Shown piece by piece: positions 45,294 through 53,455 of a stretch of DNA of 64,000 bases (position 1 is its first letter; each line of letters starts with the position of its first letter). A program made the position numbers and the translations under genes. Source of the stretch: Corynebacterium terpenotabidum Y-11 (GTDB lineage Bacteria > Actinomycetota > Actinomycetes > Mycobacteriales > Mycobacteriaceae); contig NC_021663.1 of assembly GCF_000418365.1 (NCBI RefSeq), forward strand, positions 682,001-746,000, read 5' to 3'. Under the pieces are notes generated by a model that did no database searches, was not told where the DNA came from, and saw only the letters and a program-made list of their open reading frames with translations.

Positions 45294-46463
45294 CTACCGT
45301 TGCCGGGTATCCCGTCGCGTGGCCCGCAGGACGACATCGTCGACATGGTGGGTGCTGACCGCGCCGGCGGGCCGCGGCCGGGTGTCATGGACCTCGATAC
45401 ACCAGGTGTCGGGGTCGGCGGCGAGCGCGGTGGCGATATCATCGACGCCGACCAAGGCTGCCGGGTCGTACATCAGGGGGCGGGACGCGGTGCCGGACGG
45501 AGTACCGGACTGCTCCCCGGCCGGGGTGTGGTCGTGATGCACGACCAGGAGCGTGCCCCCGGGAGCCACGGCGTTGAGCAGATTGTGCAGTCCACGCTGG
45601 TCGGGCGTGCGTCTGAACGAACCGTACTGGAGTGAGACCAGGTCAAAGGTCGTGGTGCCGAAGGGGGCGGGATCGTTGACATCGCCGTGGATGAGATCGA
45701 CGGCGAGTCCGCGCCGCTCCGCCTCCGCGCGGATCCGGGCAAGCGCGTTGCCGGAGATGTCGGTCGCGGTGACCGTCCACCCGCAGTCAGCCAGCCAGAG
45801 GGCATCGGCACCTTCGCCGGCGCCGACGTCGAGCGCCCGGCCGGGCGCCAGGTCGGTGACCTCGTGGACGAGGGTGCCGTTGGGATTGCCGCTCCATGTC
45901 CGGTCGCCGCCGTAGCGGTGGTCCCAGTCGGCCTCGTCGCCGGAGAGTCGGGCCGTGGCCGTCCGGTCCTCCTCGGTGAGACTGTCGGCGAGACTGTCGG
46001 CGATCCTGTCGCCGGTCCCGCTGCTGACCCCGCTGTCCCGGTCCCCCGGTGCACCGGTCCGGTCGGTCGCGTCGAAGACCCGACGGGCGACCAGCATGTT
46101 CCCGCCGCCGAGGCCGATCCTGAAGCCCCCGTCCGCATCGGGGTGCACGCCGGTGACCTGACCGGTGAGGACTTCGACGCCGTAGCTGCGTACCTCTGCA
46201 TACCCGATGCCGGCGAGGTTCCCGGCCGCCGCCTCACTGCCGGGTGAGCCGTCATCGACCACGATGACGGTGCGGCGCCGACGGGCGAGTTGACGGGCGG
46301 CTGCGAGACCGACGGCGGAGGCCCCGATGACGGCGACGTCGCAGTACCGTGCGAGGGCTGAATGGTGGTTGTGGTTGCTGTGATGGTTGTGGCCGCTGTG
46401 ATCACCGTGCACTGGGTGTGCGGGTGCGGCGGAACGCTGGTCGGTGGTGGGACGCTCGGTCAT
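45294..46463 (-). CDS. Fusion of a degenerate FAD-binding domain and a SAM methyltransferase
   Basis: 389 residues in two parts. The N-terminal part (about 41-130) starts like a thioredoxin-reductase-like flavoprotein (CDVAVIGASAVGLAAARQ) but the dinucleotide motif is altered (second Gly is Ser), and the central NAD(P) domain of full-length fusions is missing. The C-terminal part (about 185-385) is a class I methyltransferase with ALDVGAGEGADALWLA and DLIHGDV. Full bifunctional oxidoreductase/methyltransferase proteins of this kind are known in actinobacteria. A His-rich N-terminus (HPVHGDHSGHNHHSNHNHHS) may bind metal. The divergent neighbour is an XRE-cupin regulator. Confidence 0.75.
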   Translation of the reverse strand: MTERPTTDQRSAAPAHPVHGDHSGHNHHSNHNHHSALARYCDVAVIGASAVGLAAARQLARRRRTVIVVDDGSPGSEAAAGNLAGIGYAEVRSYGVEVLTGQVTGVHPDADGGFRIGLGGGNMLVARRVFDATDRTGAPGDRDSGVSSGTGDRIADSLADSLTEEDRTATARLSGDEADWDHRYGGDRTWSGNPNGTLVHEVTDLAPGRALDVGAGEGADALWLADCGWTVTATDISGNALARIRAEAERRGLAVDLIHGDVNDPAPFGTTTFDLVSLQYGSFRRTPDQRGLHNLLNAVAPGGTLLVVHHDHTPAGEQSGTPSGTASRPLMYDPAALVGVDDIATALAADPDTWCIEVHDTRPRPAGAVSTHHVDDVVLRATRRDTRQR

Positions 46464-46504
46464 GGTTCCCGACTCTATCCCGGCGGGCTATTTCAGAAAA
46501 CACT

Positions 46505-46521
46505 CTTGCAGAATCAGCAAG
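46505..46521. promoter_or_regulatory. Inverted repeat before the XRE-cupin gene
   Basis: CTTGC-AGAATCA-GCAAG, five-base arms, between the divergent methyltransferase fusion and regulator genes, 18 bp before the regulator start. It is a likely autoregulatory operator. Confidence 0.45.
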
Positions 46522-46539
46522 ACATGGGAGAATGGGGCG

Positions 46540-47097
46540 ATGAACGGACTCTCCGATGTCGAAGCGCTGGCGCGGTCGCGGCTGCGGAGCATGCGCACCA
46601 CCCTCGGCTACTCGCTCGATGAACTGGCCGAACGCACCAACCTCAGCCCGTCGACGATCAGCCGGGTCGAGACCGGGAAGCGTGCGCTGAGCCTTGACGT
46701 GCTCGTCCCCTTGGCCAACGCTCTCCAGGTGAGTCTGGACGTGCTCCTCGAGGTGCCCACCGATGACGATGTCGTCATCCGCCCGGTCGCTCACAGCAGC
46801 GGGACGCGGACGACGTGGACGTTGAGTCGTCCGGACAGTCGTACGGTCGCGGTGAAGATGCGGCTCGAACCGACTGACACTCCACCCCGGCAACGGGTGC
46901 ACCCCGGTCACGACTGGTTCCTCGTGCTGGAGGGCAGCGTCCGGCTGTGGCTGGGGGACCGGCAGGTCGACGTCGGCACCGGCGAGGCCGCGGAGTTCGC
47001 CACCATGGTCCCGCACGCGGTCACGGCGCTGGACGGCCCCGCCGAGCTGATCATGGTCTTCGACCGCGACGGTCAGCGCGCGCACGTGCACCAGTGA
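46540..47097 (+). CDS. XRE-family regulator with cupin domain
   Basis: 185 residues. The HTH is in YSLDELAERTNLSPSTISRV (about 22-41) and the C-terminal cupin contains PRQRVHPGHDWFLVLEGSV with the metal-type histidines and GEAAEFATMVPHAV. Such XRE-cupin proteins regulate neighbouring metabolic genes in response to small ligands. It is divergent from the flavoprotein-methyltransferase fusion, which it probably controls. ATG 46540 has GGAG upstream. Confidence 0.9.
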   Translation: MNGLSDVEALARSRLRSMRTTLGYSLDELAERTNLSPSTISRVETGKRALSLDVLVPLANALQVSLDVLLEVPTDDDVVIRPVAHSSGTRTTWTLSRPDSRTVAVKMRLEPTDTPPRQRVHPGHDWFLVLEGSVRLWLGDRQVDVGTGEAAEFATMVPHAVTALDGPAELIMVFDRDGQRAHVHQ

Positions 47098-47176
47098 CCG
47101 GAACCGGTGACCGGTCCTGCCCGCGCCCCGTCGTGGGACGCGTGGCGGTGCCCCCGGACCTGCTGGACATGCAGAA

Positions 47177-47205
47177 ACCCCGGTAGGAAGAGGTCCTACC
47201 GGGGT
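47177..47205 (-). terminator. Terminator of the first tRNA-Ala
   Basis: ACCCCGGTAGGA and TCCTACCGGGGT form a perfect 12-bp stem with a five-base loop, followed on the reverse strand by TTTC, right after the tRNA. Confidence 0.85.
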
Positions 47206-47208
47206 GGA

Positions 47209-47284
47209 TGGTGGAGCTAAGGGGACTCGAACCCCTGACCCCCACACTGCCAGTGTGGTGCGCTACCAGCTGCGCCATAGCCCC
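47209..47284 (-). tRNA. tRNA-Ala (anticodon GGC), CCA encoded
   Basis: Reverse strand folds as a normal tRNA: acceptor GGGGCTA with TAGCTCC, D-arm GCGCAGCTGGTAGCGC, anticodon stem CCACA/TGTGG with loop CTGGCAG, T-arm GGTTCGAGTCC. The anticodon GGC reads GCC/GCU. The CCA end is encoded (47209-47211). An identical tRNA body without encoded CCA lies at 53288-53360. Confidence 0.97.
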
Positions 47285-47332
47285 GTACGCTCACGTGTCC
47301 CGGAAATCCCGGACGTGTTGCGAACGAGGGAT

Positions 47333-47362
47333 AACGTACCTCACGGTCGGGTGCTGCGGCAA
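47333..47362 (-). promoter_or_regulatory. Promoter of the first tRNA-Ala
   Basis: Reverse strand: TTGCCG (47357-47362), an 18-bp spacer, TACGTT (47333-47338). The 16 bases that follow are identical in the second tRNA-Ala copy. Confidence 0.65.
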
Positions 47363-47418
47363 ATACCCAGCACAACGCCGGGGTGGGCGCCCGGGGGAAG
47401 TTACACGGGTGTCCCCAC

Positions 47419-47438
47419 CCTTCAGCGTCCGTTCAGCC
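47419..47438 (+). promoter_or_regulatory. Two 11-bp-spaced TTCAG repeats upstream of the response-regulator gene
   Basis: CCTTCAGCGTCCGTTCAGCC holds TTCAG at 47421 and 47432, the same motif and spacing as the array at 44536-44600. It suggests autoregulation by the response regulator. Confidence 0.55.
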
Positions 47439-47459
47439 GGGCCGTGGGACACTGGCTCC

Positions 47460-48137
47460 ATGCGGATACTCCTGGTGGATGACGAGGTGCGGCTCGCCGA
47501 CGGCGTCCGTCGCGGCCTGGAGGCCGAAGGGATGATCGTCGACGTCGCGCACGACGGCGTCACCGGCCTGGGCATGGCCTCCGACGTCGACTATGACGCC
47601 ATTGTGCTGGACGTCATGATGCCCGGAATGAACGGCTACCTCGTCTGCCAGACCCTGCGCGACGAGGGGAACTGGACCCCGGTCCTCTTCCTCACCGCCA
47701 AGGACGGCGAGTGGGACGAGGTGGAGGGGCTCGACACGGGTGCGGACGACTGGTTGACCAAGCCGTTCTCCTATCCGGTTCTCGTGGCCAGGCTCCGGGC
47801 CCTCGTGCGTCGGGGTGACCGGGACCGGCCGGCATCGCTGGCGGCAGGAGACCTGCGGCTGGACCCGGCGTCCCACCGTGCTTTCCGCGGCGACGAGGAA
47901 ATCCCCCTCACCGCCCGCGAGATGGCTGTCCTGGACTTCCTGCTGCGGCGATGCGACGAGGTCGTCACCAAGCGCGAGGTACTGGCCAATGTCTGGGGTG
48001 ACTCCTTCGACGGGGACGCCAATATCGTCGAGGTCTACATCGGGCATCTGCGCGCCAAGGTGGACCGGCCGTTCCGGCGGACGGCGATCGAGACAGTCCG
48101 CGGTGTGGGCTACCGGCTCAACGGGACAGGGGGCTGA
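47460..48137 (+). CDS. OmpR-family response regulator
   Basis: 225 residues. Receiver domain: DDE acidic patch (LVDDEVRL), phospho-acceptor in IVLDVMMPGMNG, and conserved Lys in TKPFSYP. The C-terminal winged helix includes EVVTKREVLANVWG and IETVRGVGYRL. It works with the histidine kinase that starts one base after its stop. Two TTCAG repeats precede it; OmpR-type regulators bind head-to-tail sites with about one-turn spacing, as seen here. Confidence 0.95.
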   Translation: MRILLVDDEVRLADGVRRGLEAEGMIVDVAHDGVTGLGMASDVDYDAIVLDVMMPGMNGYLVCQTLRDEGNWTPVLFLTAKDGEWDEVEGLDTGADDWLTKPFSYPVLVARLRALVRRGDRDRPASLAAGDLRLDPASHRAFRGDEEIPLTAREMAVLDFLLRRCDEVVTKREVLANVWGDSFDGDANIVEVYIGHLRAKVDRPFRRTAIETVRGVGYRLNGTGG

Positions 48138-48138
48138 C

Positions 48139-49491
48139 ATGGCGCCCGCTGCCGGACGCCGGCATCTCATCCGGTCCCTGCGCGCCCGGGTCACCGCCGG
48201 AGCGACTGCCATCGTCGCCCTCATTCTCGTCCTCGGCGCGGTCGTGGCGGTGTCCATCCTCGGACGTGTGCTCACCGACTCCGTCGCAGACTCGTTGGAA
48301 CAGGACGTGGATTCGCTGTCGTCGCAGGTTGACGCGTCCCCTTCGGCGGACAGCATCATCGACACCATCGACGATGACAACCTTGTCCGGCTCGACGGGG
48401 CATCCACCCTGGTCAACCACAGGGACGCTGCCACGCTGCCCACCGACGGCACCGAGGACGACCCCCGCAGCGTCACCGTCGACGAGGAGACCTACCTGGT
48501 CATGTCGGAGGAGACGGACGCCGGCCTGCTCACCGTCGCCCGGCCTACCGAGGTGGTCGACGAGACGGTGGCCTCGGCGCGGGGGCTGCTGACCGTCGGC
48601 GTCCCGCTGGTGGTGCTGCTCGTCGCAGTGGTGGTGTGGATCGTCGTCGGACGCGCGCTGGCCCCGGTGGAGACGCTGCGTCGCCAGGTCGACACGATCA
48701 CGGCCGATGACCTGTCCCGTCGGGTGGACGCCGGCGACGATGAACTCGGTGCCCTCGCCGCGACGATGAACCGCATGCTGGCACGTCTTGACCACGCGCA
48801 GACGGTGCAGCGACGCTTCGTCAGCGACGCCTCCCATGAACTGCGTTCTCCGCTGGCGACGATGCGTCAGCATGCGGAGGTGGCTGCCGCGCACCCGGAG
48901 ACCACCACGGTGCCGGAGTTGGCCGGGGTGGTCCGTGAAGAGGGGGAACGGATGCAGGATCTCGTCGAGGATCTGCTGCTGCTCGCCCGGCTCGACGAGA
49001 ACCACCGGGCGCCGACGGAAACGGTGGACCTCGACGATCTCGTCCTGGTCGGGGCCGGGCGGCTGCGTCGCGCCGGTACCGGCGTCGACACCTCCGGGGT
49101 GGGGGCGGGGCGGGTGACCGGCAGTGCGCGCCAGCTCGGGCGGGTGGTGCGCAACCTTGTCGCCAACGCGGGGCGGCATGCACAGTCCCGGGTGACGCTG
49201 GGCCTGTCGACGACCGGTGACCGGGTGGTGCTCACGGTCGCGGATGACGGGAGTGGTGTGCCACCGGAGGACCGGGAGCGGATCTTCGACCGGTTCACCC
49301 GGCTCGATGAGGGACGCGCGCGGGACGCCGGTGGCAGCGGGCTGGGCCTCGCCATCGTCCGGGAGGTCGTCGAGGTGCACGGCGGCACGGTGACCGTGGG
49401 GGAGAGCGGTGCGGGAACGACCGCGGCGGGAACAACCGCTGCCGGTGGCGCCGTCTTCACCGTGGTTCTGCCGGCGGCGGTGGAATCCTGA
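48139..49491 (+). CDS. Sensor histidine kinase
   Basis: 450 residues. Two TM helices (about 22-45 and 150-175) flank an extracytoplasmic sensor region. Then come a HAMP domain (to about 220), the H-box SDASHELRSPLATMRQH, the N-box RVVRNLVANAGRHA, G1 DDGSGVPPEDRERIF and G2 GGSGLGLAIV. It phosphorylates the response regulator one base upstream. The 3' end contains a 15-bp direct repeat (AAGTT-encoding). The signal sensed is unknown; linkage to an extracytoplasmic PepSY lipoprotein is inferred. Confidence 0.95.
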   Translation: MAPAAGRRHLIRSLRARVTAGATAIVALILVLGAVVAVSILGRVLTDSVADSLEQDVDSLSSQVDASPSADSIIDTIDDDNLVRLDGASTLVNHRDAATLPTDGTEDDPRSVTVDEETYLVMSEETDAGLLTVARPTEVVDETVASARGLLTVGVPLVVLLVAVVVWIVVGRALAPVETLRRQVDTITADDLSRRVDAGDDELGALAATMNRMLARLDHAQTVQRRFVSDASHELRSPLATMRQHAEVAAAHPETTTVPELAGVVREEGERMQDLVEDLLLLARLDENHRAPTETVDLDDLVLVGAGRLRRAGTGVDTSGVGAGRVTGSARQLGRVVRNLVANAGRHAQSRVTLGLSTTGDRVVLTVADDGSGVPPEDRERIFDRFTRLDEGRARDAGGSGLGLAIVREVVEVHGGTVTVGESGAGTTAAGTTAAGGAVFTVVLPAAVES

Positions 49492-49547
49492 CCCGCCCGC
49501 TCCGGACACAGGTGGGCTGACCAGGCGGATCAGGCGGACCGGGCGGA

Positions 49548-51353
49548 TCAGGCGATAGCGTCATCCTCCCGCTTCCGCCCGACCGTGTCGGCGAGTTCGG
49601 GGACCAGGCCGAAGTCGGTGAGCAGCTGCCCGATCTGGGTGTGGTCGAGGTGCCTGATGATCCGGTTACCCACGAACGTCGGTCCGGGGAGCTCGACCTT
49701 GTCGCCGTCACGGAGAACGGAGGTCGCCTTGAGAAGGAACCGCAGGTCATAGGTGGAGTTGAACACCTCCGGAATGCCGCGGTCGATGCCGAGAAGCTGG
49801 TAGGCGGCCTCCATGCCCGTGCGCACCGAGTACTCGGTCGTGAAGATGGTGTCCCGGGTGGTCTCGGCGAACTGGCCGATGAACGCGAAGTTCACCGCGC
49901 CCTCGGGAACCACGTCGGGACGATCACCGGCCGTACGGGGCATGAAGAACGACGTGACGTAGGGCATCATGACCGGTACGGTCTTCGCCCCGTGCGCGGC
50001 GAGTTCGGGGATCTGCTCGACAGGGACGCCCATGTGGTAGAGCCACTCCTGGGTGATCTCCTCGCCGGTGCTCTCCTGCATTGTCTTGCCGGTGTAGTCG
50101 CCGGGGACATCGACGAGGAGCCCGTAGACCCAGACGACGATCTCATCGGGGCTCTGCGCCTTGAAGTGCGGCTGCCGGTTCACGGTCCAGCTCATCAGCC
50201 ACGCGGAGTCTTTCGCGGTGACGATGCCTCCCGTCACGACCTTGCCGGCGAAGGGGTCGCGCTTGGCGATCCGCTCGATGTACGCCGGGATCTCCGGGCC
50301 GATCGTCGTCACGGTGGCGGATTCCCACTTGGACTTCGCAATGTCCCCGGCGAACACGTCGGGACGGCCGAAGGACGGGTGCTTGGCGGCGATGCGTCGC
50401 CACAGATCCCATGCCGGCGCGGGCCCGTCGTCGAGCCTGGCGGCATGGTGGTGGTCGCCGTCATCGGAGTTCTCGGTGAGCGAGCCGATGGTGGTGAGCA
50501 CCAGGTCGTCGGGTCCGAGGTCGACGCCACCGTCGACGCCGTCCTTGATCCAGTGGATGCGGGTGGCCTGCTTGCGGTCGCCGTCGAAGGTGAAGTCGAT
50601 GTCGGTGACCTCGGTCGAGAACTGGAAGTGCACACCCTGGTCGAGCAGCCACCTGTACATCGGGAGGACGAGGGACTCGTACTGGTTGTACTTCGTGAAC
50701 TTCAGTGCCGACAGGTCGGGCAGGCCGCCGATGTGGTGCACGAACCGGTGGAGGTAGAGCTTCATCTCCAGGGCGGAGTGCCAGTTCTCGAACGCGAACA
50801 TGGTGCGCCAGTACAGCCAGAACTTGCTGTTGAGGAAGTCTTCGCTGAAGACTTCGTCGATGCGCTTGTCCTCCATCTCCTCACGGGACGCGAGGAAGAC
50901 CTTCACCATCTCCTTCTGCGCCTTCTCGCTCAGCCCGAACTCGTTGTTCGTCACGAACTCTTCACCGCGGTTGTGCGTGACGCGGTTGAGCGAGTAGTTG
51001 GGGTCGTCCTTGTTGAGCCAGTAGAACTCGTCGAGCACCGACCCGTCGACCTCGAGCGAGGGGATGGTGCGGAACAGGTCCCACAGGCACTCCATGTGGT
51101 CCTCCATCTCCCTGCCGCCACGGATGACGAACCCCTTCTCCGGCTTGCGGATGCCGTCAAGCGCTCCACCGGGCAGGTCCAGATGCTCCAGGATCGTGAT
51201 CCGGTTCCCGGGGAGCTGTCCGTCGCGGATCATGAACACCGCTGACGCCATCGAGGTCAGGCCTGCTCCCACGAACCAGGCTGTCTTGTCGTCCACTCCC
51301 TCCGGCTTGCGGGGACGGGCGAAGGCTTCGTAGTTTCCGCTGCTGTAGTACAT
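49548..51353 (-). CDS. ohyA: Oleate hydratase (FAD-dependent)
   Basis: 601 residues. It belongs to the MCRA/oleate hydratase family, which adds water to the cis-9 double bond of unsaturated fatty acids to make 10-hydroxy acids. The FAD-binding start is AWFVGAGLTSMASAVFMI, followed by ITILEHLDLPGGALDG, GGREMEDHMECLWDLF and KYNQYESLVLPMYRWL, all characteristic of the family. ATG 51353 has GGAG eight bases upstream. It lies 20 bp after a 3-hydroxyacyl-CoA dehydrogenase gene on the same strand, consistent with use or detoxification of unsaturated fatty acids. Confidence 0.95.
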   Translation of the reverse strand: MYYSSGNYEAFARPRKPEGVDDKTAWFVGAGLTSMASAVFMIRDGQLPGNRITILEHLDLPGGALDGIRKPEKGFVIRGGREMEDHMECLWDLFRTIPSLEVDGSVLDEFYWLNKDDPNYSLNRVTHNRGEEFVTNNEFGLSEKAQKEMVKVFLASREEMEDKRIDEVFSEDFLNSKFWLYWRTMFAFENWHSALEMKLYLHRFVHHIGGLPDLSALKFTKYNQYESLVLPMYRWLLDQGVHFQFSTEVTDIDFTFDGDRKQATRIHWIKDGVDGGVDLGPDDLVLTTIGSLTENSDDGDHHHAARLDDGPAPAWDLWRRIAAKHPSFGRPDVFAGDIAKSKWESATVTTIGPEIPAYIERIAKRDPFAGKVVTGGIVTAKDSAWLMSWTVNRQPHFKAQSPDEIVVWVYGLLVDVPGDYTGKTMQESTGEEITQEWLYHMGVPVEQIPELAAHGAKTVPVMMPYVTSFFMPRTAGDRPDVVPEGAVNFAFIGQFAETTRDTIFTTEYSVRTGMEAAYQLLGIDRGIPEVFNSTYDLRFLLKATSVLRDGDKVELPGPTFVGNRIIRHLDHTQIGQLLTDFGLVPELADTVGRKREDDAIA

Positions 51354-51373
51354 GGTGTGGTCTCCGTTTCGGA

Positions 51374-52228
51374 TCAGTAGGTGTAGAAGCCTTCGCCGGT
51401 GGCGACGCCGAGCTTGCCTTTGTCGATGTAGTTCGTCTTCAGCCAGTCGGCGAGGGGCTTCGCCTCGGCGCCGGCGTTGGACAGGATGTTGTAGGGGGTC
51501 CGCAGGCCGATGATGTCGGTGATCTGGAACGGCCCGAGCGGGGCACCGGTGCCGATCCGCCACACATTGTCGATGTCAGCCGGTTCGGCGTACCCGCCGG
51601 CGGCGAGCGCGTAGCCGGCGTTGAGGAAGGGCACCAACAGGGAGTTGAGGACGTAGCCGGCCTTCTCCTTGTGGAGCGGGACCGGCACCATGCCGATCTC
51701 GCCGGCGAAGGCGATGACCTCGTCGACGACGGCGGGGTCGGTGTCGGCGGTGCCCATCACCTCGGCGGTGTTGAACTTCCACACCCGGTTGGCGAAGTGC
51801 AGGGCGAGGAACCGCGCCGGGCGGCCGGTGAAGGCCTTGAGGTCGCTGGGCAGCAGCGTGGAGGAGTTCGTCGCGAAGATCGTCTTCTCCGGAGCGACCT
51901 TCCCGAGCTTCCCGTAGGTCTCCTGCTTGATGGAGAGGACCTCGGGGACTGCCTCGATCACCAGATCAGCATCACGGACGGCATCCGCGAGATCTGCTGA
52001 GAGGCGGATTCGTGTCAGTGCCTCGTCCGCTCTGCCTTCGGCCGCGCCCGGGACGGCGTCCTTTTTGTAGGTCTCCACGAGATCCGCGAAGCGGGTCCGC
52101 GCCTGTCCCAGGGCATTGTCGTCGATGTCGTACGCCGTGACGGAGAAACCGCTGTAGGCGGTCTGATAGGCGATCTGCGAACCGAGCACTCCGGTCCCCA
52201 GCACCGTGACATTCGTGATTCCACTCAT
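51374..52228 (-). CDS. 3-hydroxyacyl-CoA dehydrogenase
   Basis: 284 residues. NAD-binding VTVLGTGVLGSQIA (GxGxxG), the catalytic-site region IFATNSSTLLPSDL and ALHFANRVWK (His), and AGYVLNSLLVPFLNAGY are typical of the HCDH family. It oxidises 3-hydroxyacyl-CoA (beta-oxidation) or a related hydroxy acid derivative. ATG 52228 follows GAGGAAAAG. It lies between the TetR gene and oleate hydratase, all reverse strand, so the three probably form one fatty-acid-responsive unit. Confidence 0.92.
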   Translation of the reverse strand: MSGITNVTVLGTGVLGSQIAYQTAYSGFSVTAYDIDDNALGQARTRFADLVETYKKDAVPGAAEGRADEALTRIRLSADLADAVRDADLVIEAVPEVLSIKQETYGKLGKVAPEKTIFATNSSTLLPSDLKAFTGRPARFLALHFANRVWKFNTAEVMGTADTDPAVVDEVIAFAGEIGMVPVPLHKEKAGYVLNSLLVPFLNAGYALAAGGYAEPADIDNVWRIGTGAPLGPFQITDIIGLRTPYNILSNAGAEAKPLADWLKTNYIDKGKLGVATGEGFYTY

Positions 52229-52292
52229 TGCTTTTCCTCGCTGTTCCTCTCGTTGTTCCAACCTGTCGTGTACATTACGCCTGCGACGGTGT

Positions 52293-52907
52293 TCAGCCGG
52301 ACCGGATGCCGCACCCCGCGACGATCTGTGCGGTCTGTCCACGGAGGTCATCGATCGCATCCTCATCCGGATGTGCCCCCGTGGACATCCGGGCGATCGC
52401 AAAGTGCGTCACGGCGAATATCGCCGCACTGGCCAGCCGGATCTCGTCGGAAGGGCCGCCCAGGAGATCCTTCCCGATCCGTTGCGCGAGGTCATGCTCG
52501 ATGTCCCTGATCAGCTGCAGCCCCTCGCCACGGAAGCGCTCGGCCGGCGGACCGAACAACAACTCACGCTGATATACGGCCGCATTCTCCGGATCCTGCA
52601 CCGCTCGCTCGACAATCGGCCGCATCATGACGAACGCCGCCTCCGCGGCATCCTCGATACCGGCCGCGTTCGCGACGCCCTCAGCGATCGACTGCTGCAG
52701 GGCGGTGTTGTAGACCATCAGCAACAGCTCGCTCTTGGAGGCGGCATATCTGAAGAGCGTCCCCTCTGCGATGCCGGCACGCCGCGACACCTCCTGTGTC
52801 GTCACCCCCGCATAGCCGCGCTCGTCGAACAACTGCGCCGCCGCGGTGAAGATCCGTTCCCGCTTCAGCTGCATGTTGCGATGACGACGCCCTTCGTCAA
52901 CCACCAC
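52293..52907 (-). CDS. TetR-family regulator of the oleate hydratase cluster
   Basis: About 204 residues. HTH: ARGYAGVTTQEVSRRAGIA-like region (here DERGYAGVTTQEVSRRAG) followed by GTLFRYAASKSELL. The start is placed at GTG 52907, five bases after GGAG; GTG 52904 and GTG 52928 are alternatives. Two TGAGTGYACTCA palindromes lie directly upstream, so it probably represses itself and the downstream fatty-acid genes. An acyl ligand is plausible but unproven. Confidence 0.88.
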   Translation of the reverse strand: MVVDEGRRHRNMQLKRERIFTAAAQLFDERGYAGVTTQEVSRRAGIAEGTLFRYAASKSELLLMVYNTALQQSIAEGVANAAGIEDAAEAAFVMMRPIVERAVQDPENAAVYQRELLFGPPAERFRGEGLQLIRDIEHDLAQRIGKDLLGGPSDEIRLASAAIFAVTHFAIARMSTGAHPDEDAIDDLRGQTAQIVAGCGIRSG

Positions 52908-52941
52908 GCTCACTCCGTCCGTCTGCACATCTGGAAATAAA

Positions 52942-52976
52942 TGAGTGCACTCACTCTCATGTGATGAGTGTACTCA
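52942..52976. promoter_or_regulatory. Two TGAGTGYACTCA palindromes
   Basis: TGAGTGCACTCA (52942-52953) and TGAGTGTACTCA (52965-52976), centres 23 bp apart, upstream of the TetR gene. Such twin palindromes are usual for TetR operators. The remainder of 52977-53230 shows no gene or clear signal. Confidence 0.75.
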
Positions 52977-53230
52977 TTTTTATGTGTGCGGCAAGGGTCG
53001 TGTCCCGATCGACGGGAGTACTGCCTGGAGACATGATCGCCGGTCCGGTTTACCCCGGAAGGCAGGCCGGGACGGATGACCCCCTGGCCGAGGCACTGCC
53101 CCCACGGAGTTCCCCGCCCAGTCCCTGCTCGGTTCCCACCCGGTCCCTGCTTGTCCCCACCCCGGCCGAGACGGCGCCAGCGAGAACCCCCCCCGGGGAC
53201 AGTGCATGACAGTGTACGGGCACAGAAACG

Positions 53231-53278
53231 ACGTACGGGGCCACACGACATCTTCCGATGTGGTGTGGCCCCGTACGT
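53231..53278 (-). terminator. Long-stem terminator of the second tRNA-Ala
   Basis: Arms of 22 bp (beginning ACGTACGGGGCCACAC) pair with one mismatch around a TTCC loop; on the reverse strand CGTTTC follows. It is 10 bp after the tRNA. Confidence 0.8.
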
Positions 53279-53287
53279 CTCAGTGGG

Positions 53288-53360
53288 TGGAGCTAAGGGG
53301 ACTCGAACCCCTGACCCCCACACTGCCAGTGTGGTGCGCTACCAGCTGCGCCATAGCCCC
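53288..53360 (-). tRNA. tRNA-Ala (anticodon GGC), second copy
   Basis: The 73-base body is identical to the tRNA at 47212-47284 (anticodon loop CTGGCAG). The next three bases read CCC instead of CCA, so the 3' end must be completed by CCA-adding enzyme. It has its own promoter and terminator. Confidence 0.97.
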
Positions 53361-53403
53361 GCACGCGTCGTGGTCCGTGAAGACCGCGTTGCGAACGAGG
53401 GAT

Positions 53404-53433
53404 AACGTACAACACTCCGACGCTTCCCGACAA
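53404..53433 (-). promoter_or_regulatory. Promoter of the second tRNA-Ala
   Basis: Reverse strand: TTGTCG (53428-53433), 18-bp spacer, TACGTT (53404-53409). The -10 and the next 16 bases match the first tRNA-Ala promoter exactly, the spacer does not. Confidence 0.65.
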
Positions 53434-53455
53434 ATAACCAGGTCGGGGACAGACC

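Noticed and set aside
47209..53360. tRNA-Ala copies as integration sites of a mobile element
   Set aside because: No integrase, no att-like partial tRNA copies and no phage genes lie between them; the intervening genes look ordinary.
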